Source: an uncultured Lachnospiraceae bacterium
GTDB taxonomy: Bacteria > Bacillota > Clostridia > Lachnospirales > Lachnospiraceae
Assembly: GCA_902762905.1 (NCBI GenBank)
Contig: CACWQE010000009.1
Location: forward strand, 1 to 64,000
Reading direction: 5' to 3'
Length of the DNA: 64,000 nt
Shown here: positions 45,440-55,132 of the stretch, in pieces
How positions within the stretch are numbered: position 1 is the stretch's first letter
Layout: the number at the start of each line of letters is the position of its first letter
Notes under the pieces: model-generated
What the model was told of the DNA's origin: nothing
The model's input: the letters and a program-made list of their open reading frames with translations, nothing else
The model's database searches: none
Position numbers and translations under genes: made by a program

Positions 45440-48061
45440 ATGAAGAATAAGATATGGAATTTTGTAACAGATAAGTATGTGTATGTAGTTACCTTTGTGA
45501 TCGCACTTTGTATGATGATGGGTGCATGGATCATAGGAGAGATCGGACCATTTGGCGGCAAATGCCTGGTGGTCGTAGATGGAGTACATCAGTATCTTCC
45601 GTTTTTCTCGGATTATCAGGAGAAGTTGAAGACATTAGATACCTTACAGTATACAATGGATGTGGGTCTTGGCAATAATTTTGTGTCACTTTGGTCGTAT
45701 TATCTGTCGAGCCCATTTAACCTTATTGTTTTGTTATGCGCAAAGTCGCATTTGCCGATGGCACTCAATCTGATCATATCGGCTAAGATTATATTAGCTG
45801 CAGTTAGTTTTGCTTATTTTCTGATGCATGCCGGCAAACGTCCAAGGAAGAATCCGGGAATTATTGCATTTTCACTGTTTTATGCATTTAGCAGTTATGT
45901 GGTAGGATATTATTGGAATCTGATGTGGTTAGATTGTATCTTTATCTTCCCGATCATTATTCTTGGGATGGAGAAGATGTTTACAAAGAACGACAGCAGA
46001 ATGTATATGCTGGCATTGTTGTATAGCTTTGTATGTAACTATTATATCAGCTTTATGATATGCCTGTTTCTGGTGTTGTGGTTCTTTGTGCAGCGGTTTC
46101 GTGGAATCAAGGATTTCTTTGTGAAAGGAATCCGGTTTGCGATCGCATCGATCACCGCAGCGCTGATGAGTGCAGTCGTCCTGATACCGGCCTATATGGG
46201 AATCATGACAACGGCCTCTGCGGATTTTACATTTCCGGAATGGAATTTCTATGGATCGTTTGCAGATACATTGCGTTCCCACCTGTTCTGTTCTGAGGTT
46301 ATGACGAATCAGGTAGGCGATGCCGGAACGAACCTGTATTGCGGTATCTTTACGATATTGTTAGCATTTATGTTCTTCTGTATGAGGAAGATCTCCTTAG
46401 AGAAGAAAGTAAAATACGGTATTTTGCTGGTATTATTTGTAGTCAGTTTCAATAACGAACTGCTCAATTATATCTGGCATGGTTTCCATAATCAGTATGG
46501 AATCCCGAACCGGTTTGCATTTTTGTATATCTTTGTATTGCTGATCATGGCATATGAAGTATATCTGAAACGGAGACAGATCCGCTTATATATGGTAGTA
46601 GTCGGATATATGCTCAGTATGTTGTTTGTGATCTTCTGCTATTACAATGCGGAGACCGTATATGAGAACCGCACATATATTCTGACTGCCGCGTTGCTTA
46701 CGGTGTATCTGATCTTATTTACACTGTATATCAAGGTGCCGGCAAAACGGGCTTTATTTGAATATGTACTTGTCTTTGTTGCCATTGTTGAGATGGCGGC
46801 GAATGGATTGTTTGGGTTCGGGCAGGTAGGAAGTTCCGACCCGGAATATTATTATGGAGATACCGATACCTTTGAGACTTTGAAGAGCCGGGTAGAGGAG
46901 AACGATCCGGGATTATATCGTTCGGATATCCTAGAGCCGATCTTAGTGGATGAGGCGACCTGGTATAACTTAAAGAGTGTGGGAATCTTCGGATCTACCG
47001 TTCGGGGAGAGCTGGTAGACATTATGGGGAAACTCGGATTCTATACGGGTGCTAACGAATACCTGTATTACGGAGCCACTCCGGTAACGAATGCACTGCT
47101 TGGTGTGAAGTATGTATATACCAGAGATACGGATTTCGTGAATGTCGATATGGATTACTATGATCAGGAAGGTAAGTTTTCTGTTTATAAGAATAACAAA
47201 ACCCTGCCAATTGGATATATGGTGAAGGAAGATATCTTAGATTATGATACAGAGGATAATGGACCATTTACCGTACAGAATGAATTATGTGGTGCTTTAT
47301 CCGGCGTGGAGCCGATCTTTGTCTCAATCTATGATGACATGCAGTTAGAGACTTACGGAACGAATGTTAATGTGGAATTAACAGAGGGATTCAATGCGAA
47401 TTACACCAATGGAAGTGCGAGTGCAAGGGCAGATATGATCTTTACGATTCCGAGAGATATGGATTTCTATGTGAACTGCCGGGGCAGTAATGTACACAAG
47501 ATTGCATTGCGGATCGATGGTAAGGAAGTAGCATTTGACCGGTATCAGGGACAGATCTTCCGGGTTGGTAATGTGAAGGCAGGACAGACGGTAGATGTGC
47601 AGTTTGTACTAAATGACGGCGAGAATATGAGTGGATCACTATACTGCTATCCGATGGAATTCTTACCGGAACAGTTTGACCAGTTCTATGAGAATCTGGC
47701 AGATGAGACATTAGATGTGACCAGCTTCAAGGATTCGAAGATAGAAGGTAATCTTCATGTAAAAGAAGATGGTGTGTTTATGACATCCATTCCGTATGAT
47801 GACGGATGGACCATTTATGCAAATGGCGAGAAGCTAGATAACCTGGTTGTGTTAGAGGGATTCTTAGGTGCAGAATTACCAGCAGGTGATTATGAGATTA
47901 AGATGGTATATCATTGTCCGGGATTACTGCGAGGATTGATTGCTACGCTGCTTGGTATTTTATCATTTTACATGATATATAGAATGGAACAGAAGTGGAA
48001 AGAGAAAAGGATGAGAAAGGAGACTGTATCATATGAAGTAGAGAGTCAGGGTAATGTATAA
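45440..48061 (+). CDS. YfhO-family polytopic membrane protein
   Basis: An 873-residue membrane protein. About 12 hydrophobic segments fill residues 15-440. A large extracytoplasmic C-terminal domain follows (about 450-835) and a last helix lies at about 845-862. The N-terminal motif DGVHQYLPFFSDYQEKL and the GLGNNFVSLWSYYLSSPFN block are hallmarks of the YfhO family, GT-C-like proteins linked to sugar decoration of cell-surface polymers such as lipoteichoic acid in Bacillus and Listeria. Substrate is unknown. It lies 36 bp after hisA, perhaps co-transcribed. Confidence 0.88.
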   Translation: MKNKIWNFVTDKYVYVVTFVIALCMMMGAWIIGEIGPFGGKCLVVVDGVHQYLPFFSDYQEKLKTLDTLQYTMDVGLGNNFVSLWSYYLSSPFNLIVLLCAKSHLPMALNLIISAKIILAAVSFAYFLMHAGKRPRKNPGIIAFSLFYAFSSYVVGYYWNLMWLDCIFIFPIIILGMEKMFTKNDSRMYMLALLYSFVCNYYISFMICLFLVLWFFVQRFRGIKDFFVKGIRFAIASITAALMSAVVLIPAYMGIMTTASADFTFPEWNFYGSFADTLRSHLFCSEVMTNQVGDAGTNLYCGIFTILLAFMFFCMRKISLEKKVKYGILLVLFVVSFNNELLNYIWHGFHNQYGIPNRFAFLYIFVLLIMAYEVYLKRRQIRLYMVVVGYMLSMLFVIFCYYNAETVYENRTYILTAALLTVYLILFTLYIKVPAKRALFEYVLVFVAIVEMAANGLFGFGQVGSSDPEYYYGDTDTFETLKSRVEENDPGLYRSDILEPILVDEATWYNLKSVGIFGSTVRGELVDIMGKLGFYTGANEYLYYGATPVTNALLGVKYVYTRDTDFVNVDMDYYDQEGKFSVYKNNKTLPIGYMVKEDILDYDTEDNGPFTVQNELCGALSGVEPIFVSIYDDMQLETYGTNVNVELTEGFNANYTNGSASARADMIFTIPRDMDFYVNCRGSNVHKIALRIDGKEVAFDRYQGQIFRVGNVKAGQTVDVQFVLNDGENMSGSLYCYPMEFLPEQFDQFYENLADETLDVTSFKDSKIEGNLHVKEDGVFMTSIPYDDGWTIYANGEKLDNLVVLEGFLGAELPAGDYEIKMVYHCPGLLRGLIATLLGILSFYMIYRMEQKWKEKRMRKETVSYEVESQGNV

Positions 48062-48108
48062 GGGAAAGAGAAAAAAGATAACATTTTAGGAAACGGGGGT
48101 TATGTATT

Positions 48109-49908
48109 ATGGAAAAGAGTAAAGGATTGTCTAGATTAAAGGCAATTTACTTCTTGTTGGTAGGAATTTTGGTAATTGCAGTTGTGGCAGGAACGTCGAT
48201 CATCTTGAAGAAGATGGGAGCGAGTGATGCCAGAAACACGGTAATGATATTAGCGGTAATCGTGATCGTGCTGACGCTCGGAATCTCGGCGGTTATGCTG
48301 AAGTTCATGCAGGATGAGGAGAAGCAGTCTGCAGTGAAGAGTGATAAGTATAAGAAATTATTCCTGAATCTGCCGGTTGGTTTTGCACAGGCACAGATTC
48401 TCCGGGATCCCCAGTCTGGACGTAATATGGGATACCGGATCAGTGATGCGAATGAGACATTTGGAAGATTATTTGACTTAGATATTTCCGATTATTATGA
48501 CAAAGTGATCTCAGAGAGCCGGGTGGAAGTATTACAGGATATCAATGCCTGGTTTGAGGCATATAACAATTCCGGTACGAAGCAGGGCGAGTTGTTAGCC
48601 GTTGAGATTACCATGGAACGCCTTAACAAAGTATTCAACATTGTTATGTACAAGTCGGAAGCAGACTATATCAATATGGTAGTCATTGATATTACGGAGC
48701 AGAAAGAGACAGAGAATAAGTTGTCAAAGGCGATCAAAGATGCGAATGCAGCTTATAAGACACAGTCGGAATTCCTTGCAAACATGTCGCATGAGATCCG
48801 TACACCGATCAATGGAATTCTCGGTATGTTACAGCTTACCTTAATGGCGGATGATCTGCAGGCAGATTACCGGGATAACTTAACAACAGCAAAGAATTGC
48901 GCAGATACCTTATTGCGTCTGATCAATGATATCTTAGACATCTCGAAGTTAGAGGCAGGCAAGTATAATCTGCGCGAGGAGAATTTTGATATTAAGGCGA
49001 TTATCGAAGAGACCGTTGCAGCCCAGATTCCAATTGCCAATGGCAAGGGTCTTGGATTAGACTGTACATTTGGCAGCAATATTCCAAAGTTAGTACGTGG
49101 TGACGGACAGAGAATCCAGCAGGTACTTAACTGTATGCTTTCAAATGCGATCAAGTTCACCAATGAGGGTGGTGTCCGGGTGAAGGTTGCCTGTTTAGAT
49201 GACGGAATGGATAAAGTGAAGCTGCGTATCGCAGTAGCCGATTCCGGTATTGGTATCTCAGATGAGGATAAGAACAAGCTGTTTATCCGGTTCTCACAGG
49301 TAGATTCTTCCGATACCCGTAAATACGGCGGTTCCGGTCTTGGTCTGGTTATTACCAAACAGATCGTAGAATTGATGGGTGGTAATATTACGGTACAGAG
49401 TAAGGAAGGACTTGGTTCTACTTTCATTGTGGAAGTACCACTTAAGTTAATTAAGGCAGCGGATGTGGAAGTAGAGGAGAGTGCAGCAACCGAAGAAGAA
49501 CCAGCGGTATTCTCATTAGCAGGACATTCCAGAGCGAGAATCTTAGTGGCAGAGGATGAGCCGGTTAACCAGCAGGTAATTGGTAAGCTGCTTGGTATGG
49601 CAGGTTACTCTTATGACATTGCTGAGAATGGAGAAAAGGCAGTCGAGTTATTCAAACAGAAAGAATATCAGGCAGCATTATTTGATGTACAGATGCCGGT
49701 TATGGATGGTCTTGCTGCGACACAGGAGATCCGTGCGATCGAGCTTCGGGAAAACCGTAAGCGTCTTCCGATCATTGCAGTAACGGCAAGAGCGATGTTT
49801 GGAGATAAGGAGCGTATCTTAGAGGCGAAGTTAGATGATTATATCGCAAAGCCATATAATCTGAATGATGTGGTTGAGACCTTGAATAAGTACGTGGACA
49901 AAGAATAA
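48109..49908 (+). CDS. hybrid sensor histidine kinase / response regulator
   Basis: A 599-residue membrane-bound signalling protein. Two N-terminal transmembrane helices (about 12-34 and 44-66) are followed by a PAS-like domain (80-200), a HisKA dimerisation domain with H228 in SHEIRTPING, a HATPase domain (about 330-450, motifs DSGIGIS and GGSGLGLVI) and a C-terminal receiver with phospho-acceptor D526 in LFDVQMPVMDG. No external sensor domain is present, so the signal is probably cytoplasmic or membrane-derived. The output partner is not adjacent. It ends at a strong terminator. Confidence 0.94.
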   Translation: MEKSKGLSRLKAIYFLLVGILVIAVVAGTSIILKKMGASDARNTVMILAVIVIVLTLGISAVMLKFMQDEEKQSAVKSDKYKKLFLNLPVGFAQAQILRDPQSGRNMGYRISDANETFGRLFDLDISDYYDKVISESRVEVLQDINAWFEAYNNSGTKQGELLAVEITMERLNKVFNIVMYKSEADYINMVVIDITEQKETENKLSKAIKDANAAYKTQSEFLANMSHEIRTPINGILGMLQLTLMADDLQADYRDNLTTAKNCADTLLRLINDILDISKLEAGKYNLREENFDIKAIIEETVAAQIPIANGKGLGLDCTFGSNIPKLVRGDGQRIQQVLNCMLSNAIKFTNEGGVRVKVACLDDGMDKVKLRIAVADSGIGISDEDKNKLFIRFSQVDSSDTRKYGGSGLGLVITKQIVELMGGNITVQSKEGLGSTFIVEVPLKLIKAADVEVEESAATEEEPAVFSLAGHSRARILVAEDEPVNQQVIGKLLGMAGYSYDIAENGEKAVELFKQKEYQAALFDVQMPVMDGLAATQEIRAIELRENRKRLPIIAVTARAMFGDKERILEAKLDDYIAKPYNLNDVVETLNKYVDKE

Positions 49909-49944
49909 TAGCAGAGTGACTTGCAAATTAATATAGGAAGATAG

Positions 49945-49999
49945 AAAGAGCTGTGATGAGTGAATATGTTGTCATATTCCGAAGTCACAGCTCTTTTTT
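49945..49999 (+). terminator. terminator after the hybrid kinase
   Basis: A long stem (AAAGAGCTGTGA with TCACAGCTCTTTT) carries an inner second stem (GAATATG/CATATTC) and is followed by a T-run. Confidence 0.9.
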
Positions 50000-50116
50000 G
50001 CTTTGCAATAAATTTGCGAATATTATATATGAAAAGAATAATTATGAATATAAATTCATAAGTTTGACCATTTGTTCATAAAGTTATGAAATAATTACCC
50101 TATTTATGACTTTTTT

Positions 50117-50207
50117 GGTCAAAATTATGACCGAAAAAGGGCAGAAACTGGAAAATTATGCATTTTTGGTCATAATTATAGACAAGAGAAAATCAAGTGA
50201 TTATAAT
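50117..50207 (+). promoter_or_regulatory. Tad operon promoter with operator-like repeats
   Basis: The gap 49909-50234 holds TAGACA (50179-50184) and TATAAT (50202-50207) separated by 17 bp, 28 bp before the first tad gene. Two near-palindromic 16-mers, GGTCAAAATTATGACC (50117-50132) and GGTCATAATTATAGAC (50168-50183), lie upstream. The second covers the -35 box. Further TTATGA/TCATAA half-sites occur at about 50040-50110. This looks like a regulated promoter; the regulator is unknown. Confidence 0.65.
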
Positions 50208-50234
50208 AGCAAAAAATCATAAAGGAGGGTACAA

Positions 50235-50687
50235 ATGATAAACGCAATCTGTTATGTTTTCATATCAATATTACTGATAAGAGCAGTGTATACGGATGTA
50301 TTATGGGGCAGGATTGAAAACTGGGTAGTGGGAATCGGAATGGCTGGAGGTATGACATATCTTGTTATGACGAAAGGATCAACGGGTATGTGGAATGCTG
50401 GTAAGCATGTGTTCCTGTTCGGTCTTGTGCTATATGTGTTGTACTGGATAAGAGGACTTGGAGCAGGAGATGTTAAGCTGTTGGTCATGGCGGGAATGTG
50501 GATGCCACAATATAGTTTTCCGATGGCTGCGGGAGCATTTTTCATAGGAGCAGGGATTGCATGTGGTCGAATGCTGATCCGGTGGATTCGCAGACAGAAG
50601 GTGTATATCCGGGGAGAGACGATTCCATTTGCAGTTCCGATCGCATGCAGTTTTGCAGGATGTCTTGTGTTAGGAGGGCGGGTATGA
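50235..50687 (+). CDS. tadV: prepilin peptidase (A24 family, TadV/CpaA type)
   Basis: A 150-residue membrane aspartyl protease that cleaves class III prepilin leaders. Catalytic aspartates lie in YTDVLWGRIENW (about residue 20) and GLGAGDVKL (about 76). About five hydrophobic segments are present and the N-methylation domain of the long PilD form is missing, as in CpaA. AAAGGAGG precedes the ATG. It overlaps the next gene by four bases (ATGA) and opens the Tad operon. Confidence 0.9.
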   Translation: MINAICYVFISILLIRAVYTDVLWGRIENWVVGIGMAGGMTYLVMTKGSTGMWNAGKHVFLFGLVLYVLYWIRGLGAGDVKLLVMAGMWMPQYSFPMAAGAFFIGAGIACGRMLIRWIRRQKVYIRGETIPFAVPIACSFAGCLVLGGRV

Positions 50688-51577
50688 TTCGGATTGGTGT
50701 AATGGATGAAGAAGAAGGATATGTTGGTAAATTAGCGGCATATCTCAACCGTGTCAATAAGGGAACGATACAGTGTTGTGCATTTACAGAAAAAGACGGG
50801 TTATTAGCAGGATTGAAGGAGCACAGATGGGACGTATTACTATCAACAGATAGAGCGTTCATAGAAGGGATTCAGGCGGAAGATAACCGTGTTTGTGGTA
50901 TCTGGCTGACAGGGCAGGAACATGTATCGGTGGACAGGATATATTGCATTTATCGATTTCAGAGTGGAGCGTCCATTGCAGAGGAATTGAATCGTATTCT
51001 GCATCGGGAAGGGCTGCATAGATCCGGTAATTGCAAGGTGATCGCAGTCTATTCGCCGGTTGGCAGGTGTGGTAAGACGACAATGCTGCTTGATCATGTC
51101 AGGAACCAGGCGGGACAACAGTGGTTATATATCGGTATGGAGGATTATGGGGAGGTGGACAAAGAGCCGGGGGATGAGCTGCTATATTACATAAAGGAGC
51201 GACGCAGCGAGAGGGTGATTGAGAAGATAGAGATTTGCGATGGGATCATGGCCTCGCCATTTTCTCCATTTGACAGCAAGACCATCAACCGGGAGGATGC
51301 CGTATGGCTGGTGGAAGTATTGAAACAACAGACAAGATATCAGGGCGTATGGCTGGATATTGGCACTGGGGTACTGCAACAGATCGAAGTACTCACAGTG
51401 TTTGACAAAGTTATTGTGCCGTATCTGTCTGAGGCGATAGCGCTTGAGAAAAAGGAACATTTTATTGAGCTGGTAAAAGCATATGGGTTAGAGGAATGGC
51501 TCGAACAGGTATATTTTCTGGATATGCAGGATGCGGACAGGCTGTCATCTATTGTGGAATCAGGAGGTGGGATATGA
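50684..51577 (+). CDS. tadZ: TadZ/CpaE-like MinD-family ATPase
   Basis: A 297-residue cytoplasmic protein. The N-terminal 110 residues resemble a degenerate receiver domain. The C-terminal part has a Walker-type loop GRCGKTT (about residue 126) in the position of the MinD KGGxGKT, and GVWLDIGTG as a Walker B-like stretch. TadZ/CpaE proteins localise the Tad secretion machinery to the cell pole. The P-loop is not the canonical deviant type, as Lys precedes only one Gly. It overlaps both neighbours by four bases. Confidence 0.82.
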   Translation: MIRIGVMDEEEGYVGKLAAYLNRVNKGTIQCCAFTEKDGLLAGLKEHRWDVLLSTDRAFIEGIQAEDNRVCGIWLTGQEHVSVDRIYCIYRFQSGASIAEELNRILHREGLHRSGNCKVIAVYSPVGRCGKTTMLLDHVRNQAGQQWLYIGMEDYGEVDKEPGDELLYYIKERRSERVIEKIEICDGIMASPFSPFDSKTINREDAVWLVEVLKQQTRYQGVWLDIGTGVLQQIEVLTVFDKVIVPYLSEAIALEKKEHFIELVKAYGLEEWLEQVYFLDMQDADRLSSIVESGGGI

Positions 51578-52824
51578 ATCAGGTGATCTGGCAGGAGAAA
51601 GAACAATTGCGGCGTGAGTTATATGTGCAATTCAATCAATGTGGAGAATTAAGTGATGAACAGATGGAAGATATGATCGAAGAAAAGGTGTTGGAACTTA
51701 GCCGGAACCGGTATATCTCCATTGCAGAACGACAACAGATCAAAGAGGAGTTATTTAATGTCTTCCGAAAGTTAGATGTATTGTCTGAGCTGTTAGAAAA
51801 TGATGAGATCTCGGAGATTATGGTAAATGGAGAACAAAATATCTTTATTGAAAAGCAGGGAAAGATCTATCAGGTGCCGGAGCAGTTTGCATCGGAAGAG
51901 AGACTTCGCAATGTGATCCAGCAGATTGTGAGCAGCTGTAACCGGATTGTCAATGAGACAGTGCCGATCGTGGATGCCAGACTTCAAGATGGCTCCCGTG
52001 TGAATGTGGTGCTTCCGCCGGTTGCCTTGGATGGTGCGGTTATGACGATTCGGAAATTTCCAAAAGAATTCTTTACTATGGCGAAATTAGTACACATGGA
52101 ATCCATTACGAAAGATGCAGCGGTGTTTTTAGAGAAGTTAGTGAAAGCAAGATATAACATCTTCATAAGCGGAGGAACCGGAAGCGGCAAGACCACATTT
52201 TTAAATGTATTAAGCAATTATATTCCGTCTGACGAGAGAGTGATCACGATTGAAGATTCCGCTGAATTACAGATCAAAGGAATTCCCAATCTGGTGCGAT
52301 TAGAGACAAGGAATGCCAATGTAGAAGGGGAAAATGCAATTACCATGTCTGACCTGATTAAAGCGGCATTGCGGATGCGCCCGACCCGGATCATTGTTGG
52401 AGAAGTCAGAGATCAGGCGGCAATGGATATGGCGAATAGTATGCTGACCGGTCATGACGGGAGCATCAGTACAGGTCATGGTAACTCCGCAGAAGAGATG
52501 ATGCTCCGGCTCGTGACAATGATCCTTATGGGCTATGATATGCCGGTATTGGCGATCAAACAGCAGTTAGCGGCAGCAATTGATATTGTTGTTCATCTGG
52601 GCAGACTGCGGGATAACAGCAGGCGGGTACTTGAGATCAGTGAAGTGGCGGGAGTCACCGATGGTGAGATTGTACTGCGTCCCATTTATCGTTTTCATGA
52701 GACATCAAATGGAAAAGGGAAGGTTGTTGGAAGTCTGCAACGGGAACAGAATCTGTTACATACGGAAAAATTGTTGATGAGTGGAATATGGGAGGAAAGT
52801 CTGGATGACCAAAAGGAATTATGA
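51574..52824 (+). CDS. tadA: Tad pilus secretion ATPase TadA/CpaF
   Basis: The hexameric ATPase driving Flp pilus assembly; 416 residues. Walker A is GGTGSGKTTFLN (about 203-214), the Asp box is ITIEDSAEL, the Walker B region is ALRMRPTRIIVGEVR and the His box is GHDGSISTGHGNS. N-terminal residues 1-90 form the helical bundle typical of CpaF. ATG 51574 overlaps the tadZ stop. It is cytoplasmic and docks on TadB/TadC. Confidence 0.95.
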   Translation: MNQVIWQEKEQLRRELYVQFNQCGELSDEQMEDMIEEKVLELSRNRYISIAERQQIKEELFNVFRKLDVLSELLENDEISEIMVNGEQNIFIEKQGKIYQVPEQFASEERLRNVIQQIVSSCNRIVNETVPIVDARLQDGSRVNVVLPPVALDGAVMTIRKFPKEFFTMAKLVHMESITKDAAVFLEKLVKARYNIFISGGTGSGKTTFLNVLSNYIPSDERVITIEDSAELQIKGIPNLVRLETRNANVEGENAITMSDLIKAALRMRPTRIIVGEVRDQAAMDMANSMLTGHDGSISTGHGNSAEEMMLRLVTMILMGYDMPVLAIKQQLAAAIDIVVHLGRLRDNSRRVLEISEVAGVTDGEIVLRPIYRFHETSNGKGKVVGSLQREQNLLHTEKLLMSGIWEESLDDQKEL

Positions 52825-53551
52825 ACAGTACCGGTTTGGTATAACAGACTGGATAGAATACATGATACGGGTTAGCGGGATGACCGGTGTGATCGGTTAT
52901 CTGTTCTATGATTCGGCAAAAGCGGTTGTTATGGCAATACCGATCGGGCTCTGGCAATACCGCAGTCAGAAACGGCACAAGACAAAGGAACAGAAACAGC
53001 GGATTGCCATGCAGTTTGGTACATTGATGGAAGGACTGGTGACTTCACTTACCGCAGGATATTCTTTGGAGCATGCCTTTTTGGAAGCAGGGAAAGATCT
53101 TTCTTTCGTCTATGCAGAAGAAACAGAGATTCTGGAAGAATTAGAGTGGATCTTATCTGGAATTGACCGCAATATTCCCATTGAGGATCTGTTAAAGGAC
53201 TTCGGGGAACGAAGTGGAAGTGAAGATATCCGAAATTTTGCTAATGTGATCCGTGCGGCCAAGAGAAGTGGTGGTAACCTGATCCACATCATACAAAAGA
53301 CGGTACATAGTATTACCAACAAGATGGCAGTGGAAGAAGAGATTGCGACGATGATCGCGGCAAAGAAATTAGAGCAGAAGATCATGTTTATTATGCCGTA
53401 TGGAATATTGGGATATTTGCGGCTGACAAATGGAGAATTTCTGACGGTCTTATACCATAACGGGATTGGTGTGTGTCTGATGACTGTTTTCTTAATTGGT
53501 ATTTATCTAGCCGGAATCTGGGCAGAAAGGATTATGGATATACAGATATGA
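52805..53551 (+). CDS. tadB: TadB-like platform protein (T2SF family)
   Basis: A 248-residue inner-membrane platform protein. Hydrophobic segments lie at about 20-55, 195-212 and 220-243, and the cytoplasmic T2SF domain (MQFGTLMEGLVTSLTAGYSLEHAFLEAGKD to SGGNLIHIIQKT) lies between. The start was set at ATG 52805, with GGAGG in the upstream sequence; it overlaps tadA by 20 bases. It is shorter than usual, about 250 versus 300 residues. Confidence 0.85.
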   Translation: MTKRNYEQYRFGITDWIEYMIRVSGMTGVIGYLFYDSAKAVVMAIPIGLWQYRSQKRHKTKEQKQRIAMQFGTLMEGLVTSLTAGYSLEHAFLEAGKDLSFVYAEETEILEELEWILSGIDRNIPIEDLLKDFGERSGSEDIRNFANVIRAAKRSGGNLIHIIQKTVHSITNKMAVEEEIATMIAAKKLEQKIMFIMPYGILGYLRLTNGEFLTVLYHNGIGVCLMTVFLIGIYLAGIWAERIMDIQI

Positions 53552-54873
53552 GAGTTGTGAATATAGGAGTGTATGTTGTAATCCTTGCAGGAATTGTCCT
53601 GTGGTATCTCGATCATAAAAAGGTTTGGGAGAATCCGGTTGGAAAAGGGATTGCAGCATATCCGGTTCTTTTAGGCATTCTGTTTATAGCTAATAGTGCG
53701 AGTTTTGTTATGACCTTTGTGGAAAACCGGGAAGAACAACGCATCATGCGACAGGGATATGCCGGGGATGAGATATCGGTAACGGTCAGGCTGGAAAGGG
53801 ATGATGTAACAGAAGAATATAGATTGCCGGTAAGACCAAGGCAGTACGACAGCAAAGAGACCAGGCAGTTGATGGAGCAGGCATTTGAAGAGTTACAGGC
53901 TCATATGAAAGGAGAGAATTCTTCCTATGAACGGATCTCAACAGATCTTAATCTGGAGCTGGATTATGAACAATATCCATTTGATGTATCGGTAGAGCTG
54001 GAAGATTATTCTTTAGTTGATGAGACAGGAAGAATACATAACAGCGAAGAAGAGTTAGAGGCATCCGGCTTTGACCAGAAGGAGATAGAACAAGGAATTT
54101 CAACTGCGGTTAAAATTACATTGTCGTATGGTGAGATCACACAGGATAGAACTTATCCCTTAACGATCGTGTTGCAGGAGCAGGAACCGGTAGAGAGAAC
54201 ATTTGCAGCAGCAAAGAAGAAATTAACGACATTAGAACAGCAAAAGGCAGGCGAAGAAAGTTTTGAATTGCCGGACATGGTAGAAGGCGTCCGGGTGATG
54301 CGTACCAATGACCGCGGAATCGGCCCGTTACAGATATTGCTTTTCGGAGGTCTTCTCATGGGATTCGCAGTTGTATGGGATAAGGAACAGAAACGGCAAC
54401 AGATCCGGCGGCGGCAACAGCAGTTATTACGGAGTTATCCGTGGTTTGTGAATGAGATGGTATTGATGTTAGGTGCCGGTATGCAGGTTCGGCATATTTT
54501 CTCACAGATGCTTTCGGAATATCAAAACATGCAAACAGAAGATGACAGAATACCGCTTATAAAGGAATTAATGGTTGCGGATCAGGCATTTCATCTGGGA
54601 ATGCCCGAAGAACAGATCTATTATCAGCTGGGAAGAAGATTGGGATTATCCTGTTACACCAAATTGATGACACTATTGGAGCAGAATGTAGTAAAAGGTT
54701 CAAGAGGATTAAAGGATATCTTTGAACAGGAAGAGCAGGCGGCATTAGAAGAGAGAAAGAATCTGGCAAAGAAACTTGGAGAAGAAGCCGGAACCAAGCT
54801 ATTAGGCCCGATGATCGTGCTTTTACTGATCGTTATGTTTATGATTCTGGTGCCGGCATTTATGAGCTTTTGA
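53548..54873 (+). CDS. tadC: TadC-like platform protein with large extracytoplasmic insertion
   Basis: A 441-residue protein. Two N-terminal membrane helices (about 5-21 and 37-57) are followed by about 195 polar residues (62-256) with acidic Glu-rich character. A third helix lies at 257-277, a cytoplasmic T2SF-like domain follows (WFVNEMVLMLGAGMQVRHIFSQ), and a C-terminal helix ends at residue 441. Standard TadC proteins lack the central insertion. ATG 53548 overlaps the tadB stop by four bases. Confidence 0.8.
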   Translation: MRVVNIGVYVVILAGIVLWYLDHKKVWENPVGKGIAAYPVLLGILFIANSASFVMTFVENREEQRIMRQGYAGDEISVTVRLERDDVTEEYRLPVRPRQYDSKETRQLMEQAFEELQAHMKGENSSYERISTDLNLELDYEQYPFDVSVELEDYSLVDETGRIHNSEEELEASGFDQKEIEQGISTAVKITLSYGEITQDRTYPLTIVLQEQEPVERTFAAAKKKLTTLEQQKAGEESFELPDMVEGVRVMRTNDRGIGPLQILLFGGLLMGFAVVWDKEQKRQQIRRRQQQLLRSYPWFVNEMVLMLGAGMQVRHIFSQMLSEYQNMQTEDDRIPLIKELMVADQAFHLGMPEEQIYYQLGRRLGLSCYTKLMTLLEQNVVKGSRGLKDIFEQEEQAALEERKNLAKKLGEEAGTKLLGPMIVLLLIVMFMILVPAFMSF

Positions 54874-54888
54874 AGGGAGGTGAGGAGT

Positions 54889-55074
54889 ATGGTAGAACGT
54901 GACCGATCGTTATCTGCATTTGTGGAAGACGAATCCGGTATGGGTGTGGTAGAGATCATTCTGATCATCGTGGTTCTCATTGCGCTTGTAGTGATCTTCA
55001 AGCAGCAGATTACCACACTGGTAAATAATATCTGGAAGTCCATTAATAAAAATGCAAAAACAATCTATTCGTAA
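54889..55074 (+). CDS. flp: Flp-type type IVb prepilin
   Basis: A 61-residue prepilin. A polar leader ends DESGMG, followed by a hydrophobic N-terminal pilin helix (VVEIILIIVVLIALVVIF) carrying Glu5 of the mature protein, the usual type IV pilin hallmark. The peptidase encoded at 50235 presumably cleaves after the glycine. GGAGG lies eight bases before ATG 54889. It is the pilus subunit of the operon. Confidence 0.9.
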   Translation: MVERDRSLSAFVEDESGMGVVEIILIIVVLIALVVIFKQQITTLVNNIWKSINKNAKTIYS

Positions 55075-55132
55075 CCCGTTGATCACCGCAAAAAAGATGT
55101 CACAAAGAAGCAAATGAATTGGGAGGTGCACT

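Noticed and set aside
50561-50683. Longer tadZ reading starting at ATG 50561
   Set aside because: The extra 41 residues are an out-of-frame read of tadV; the ATGA overlap at 50684 with GGAGGGCGG upstream is the natural start.
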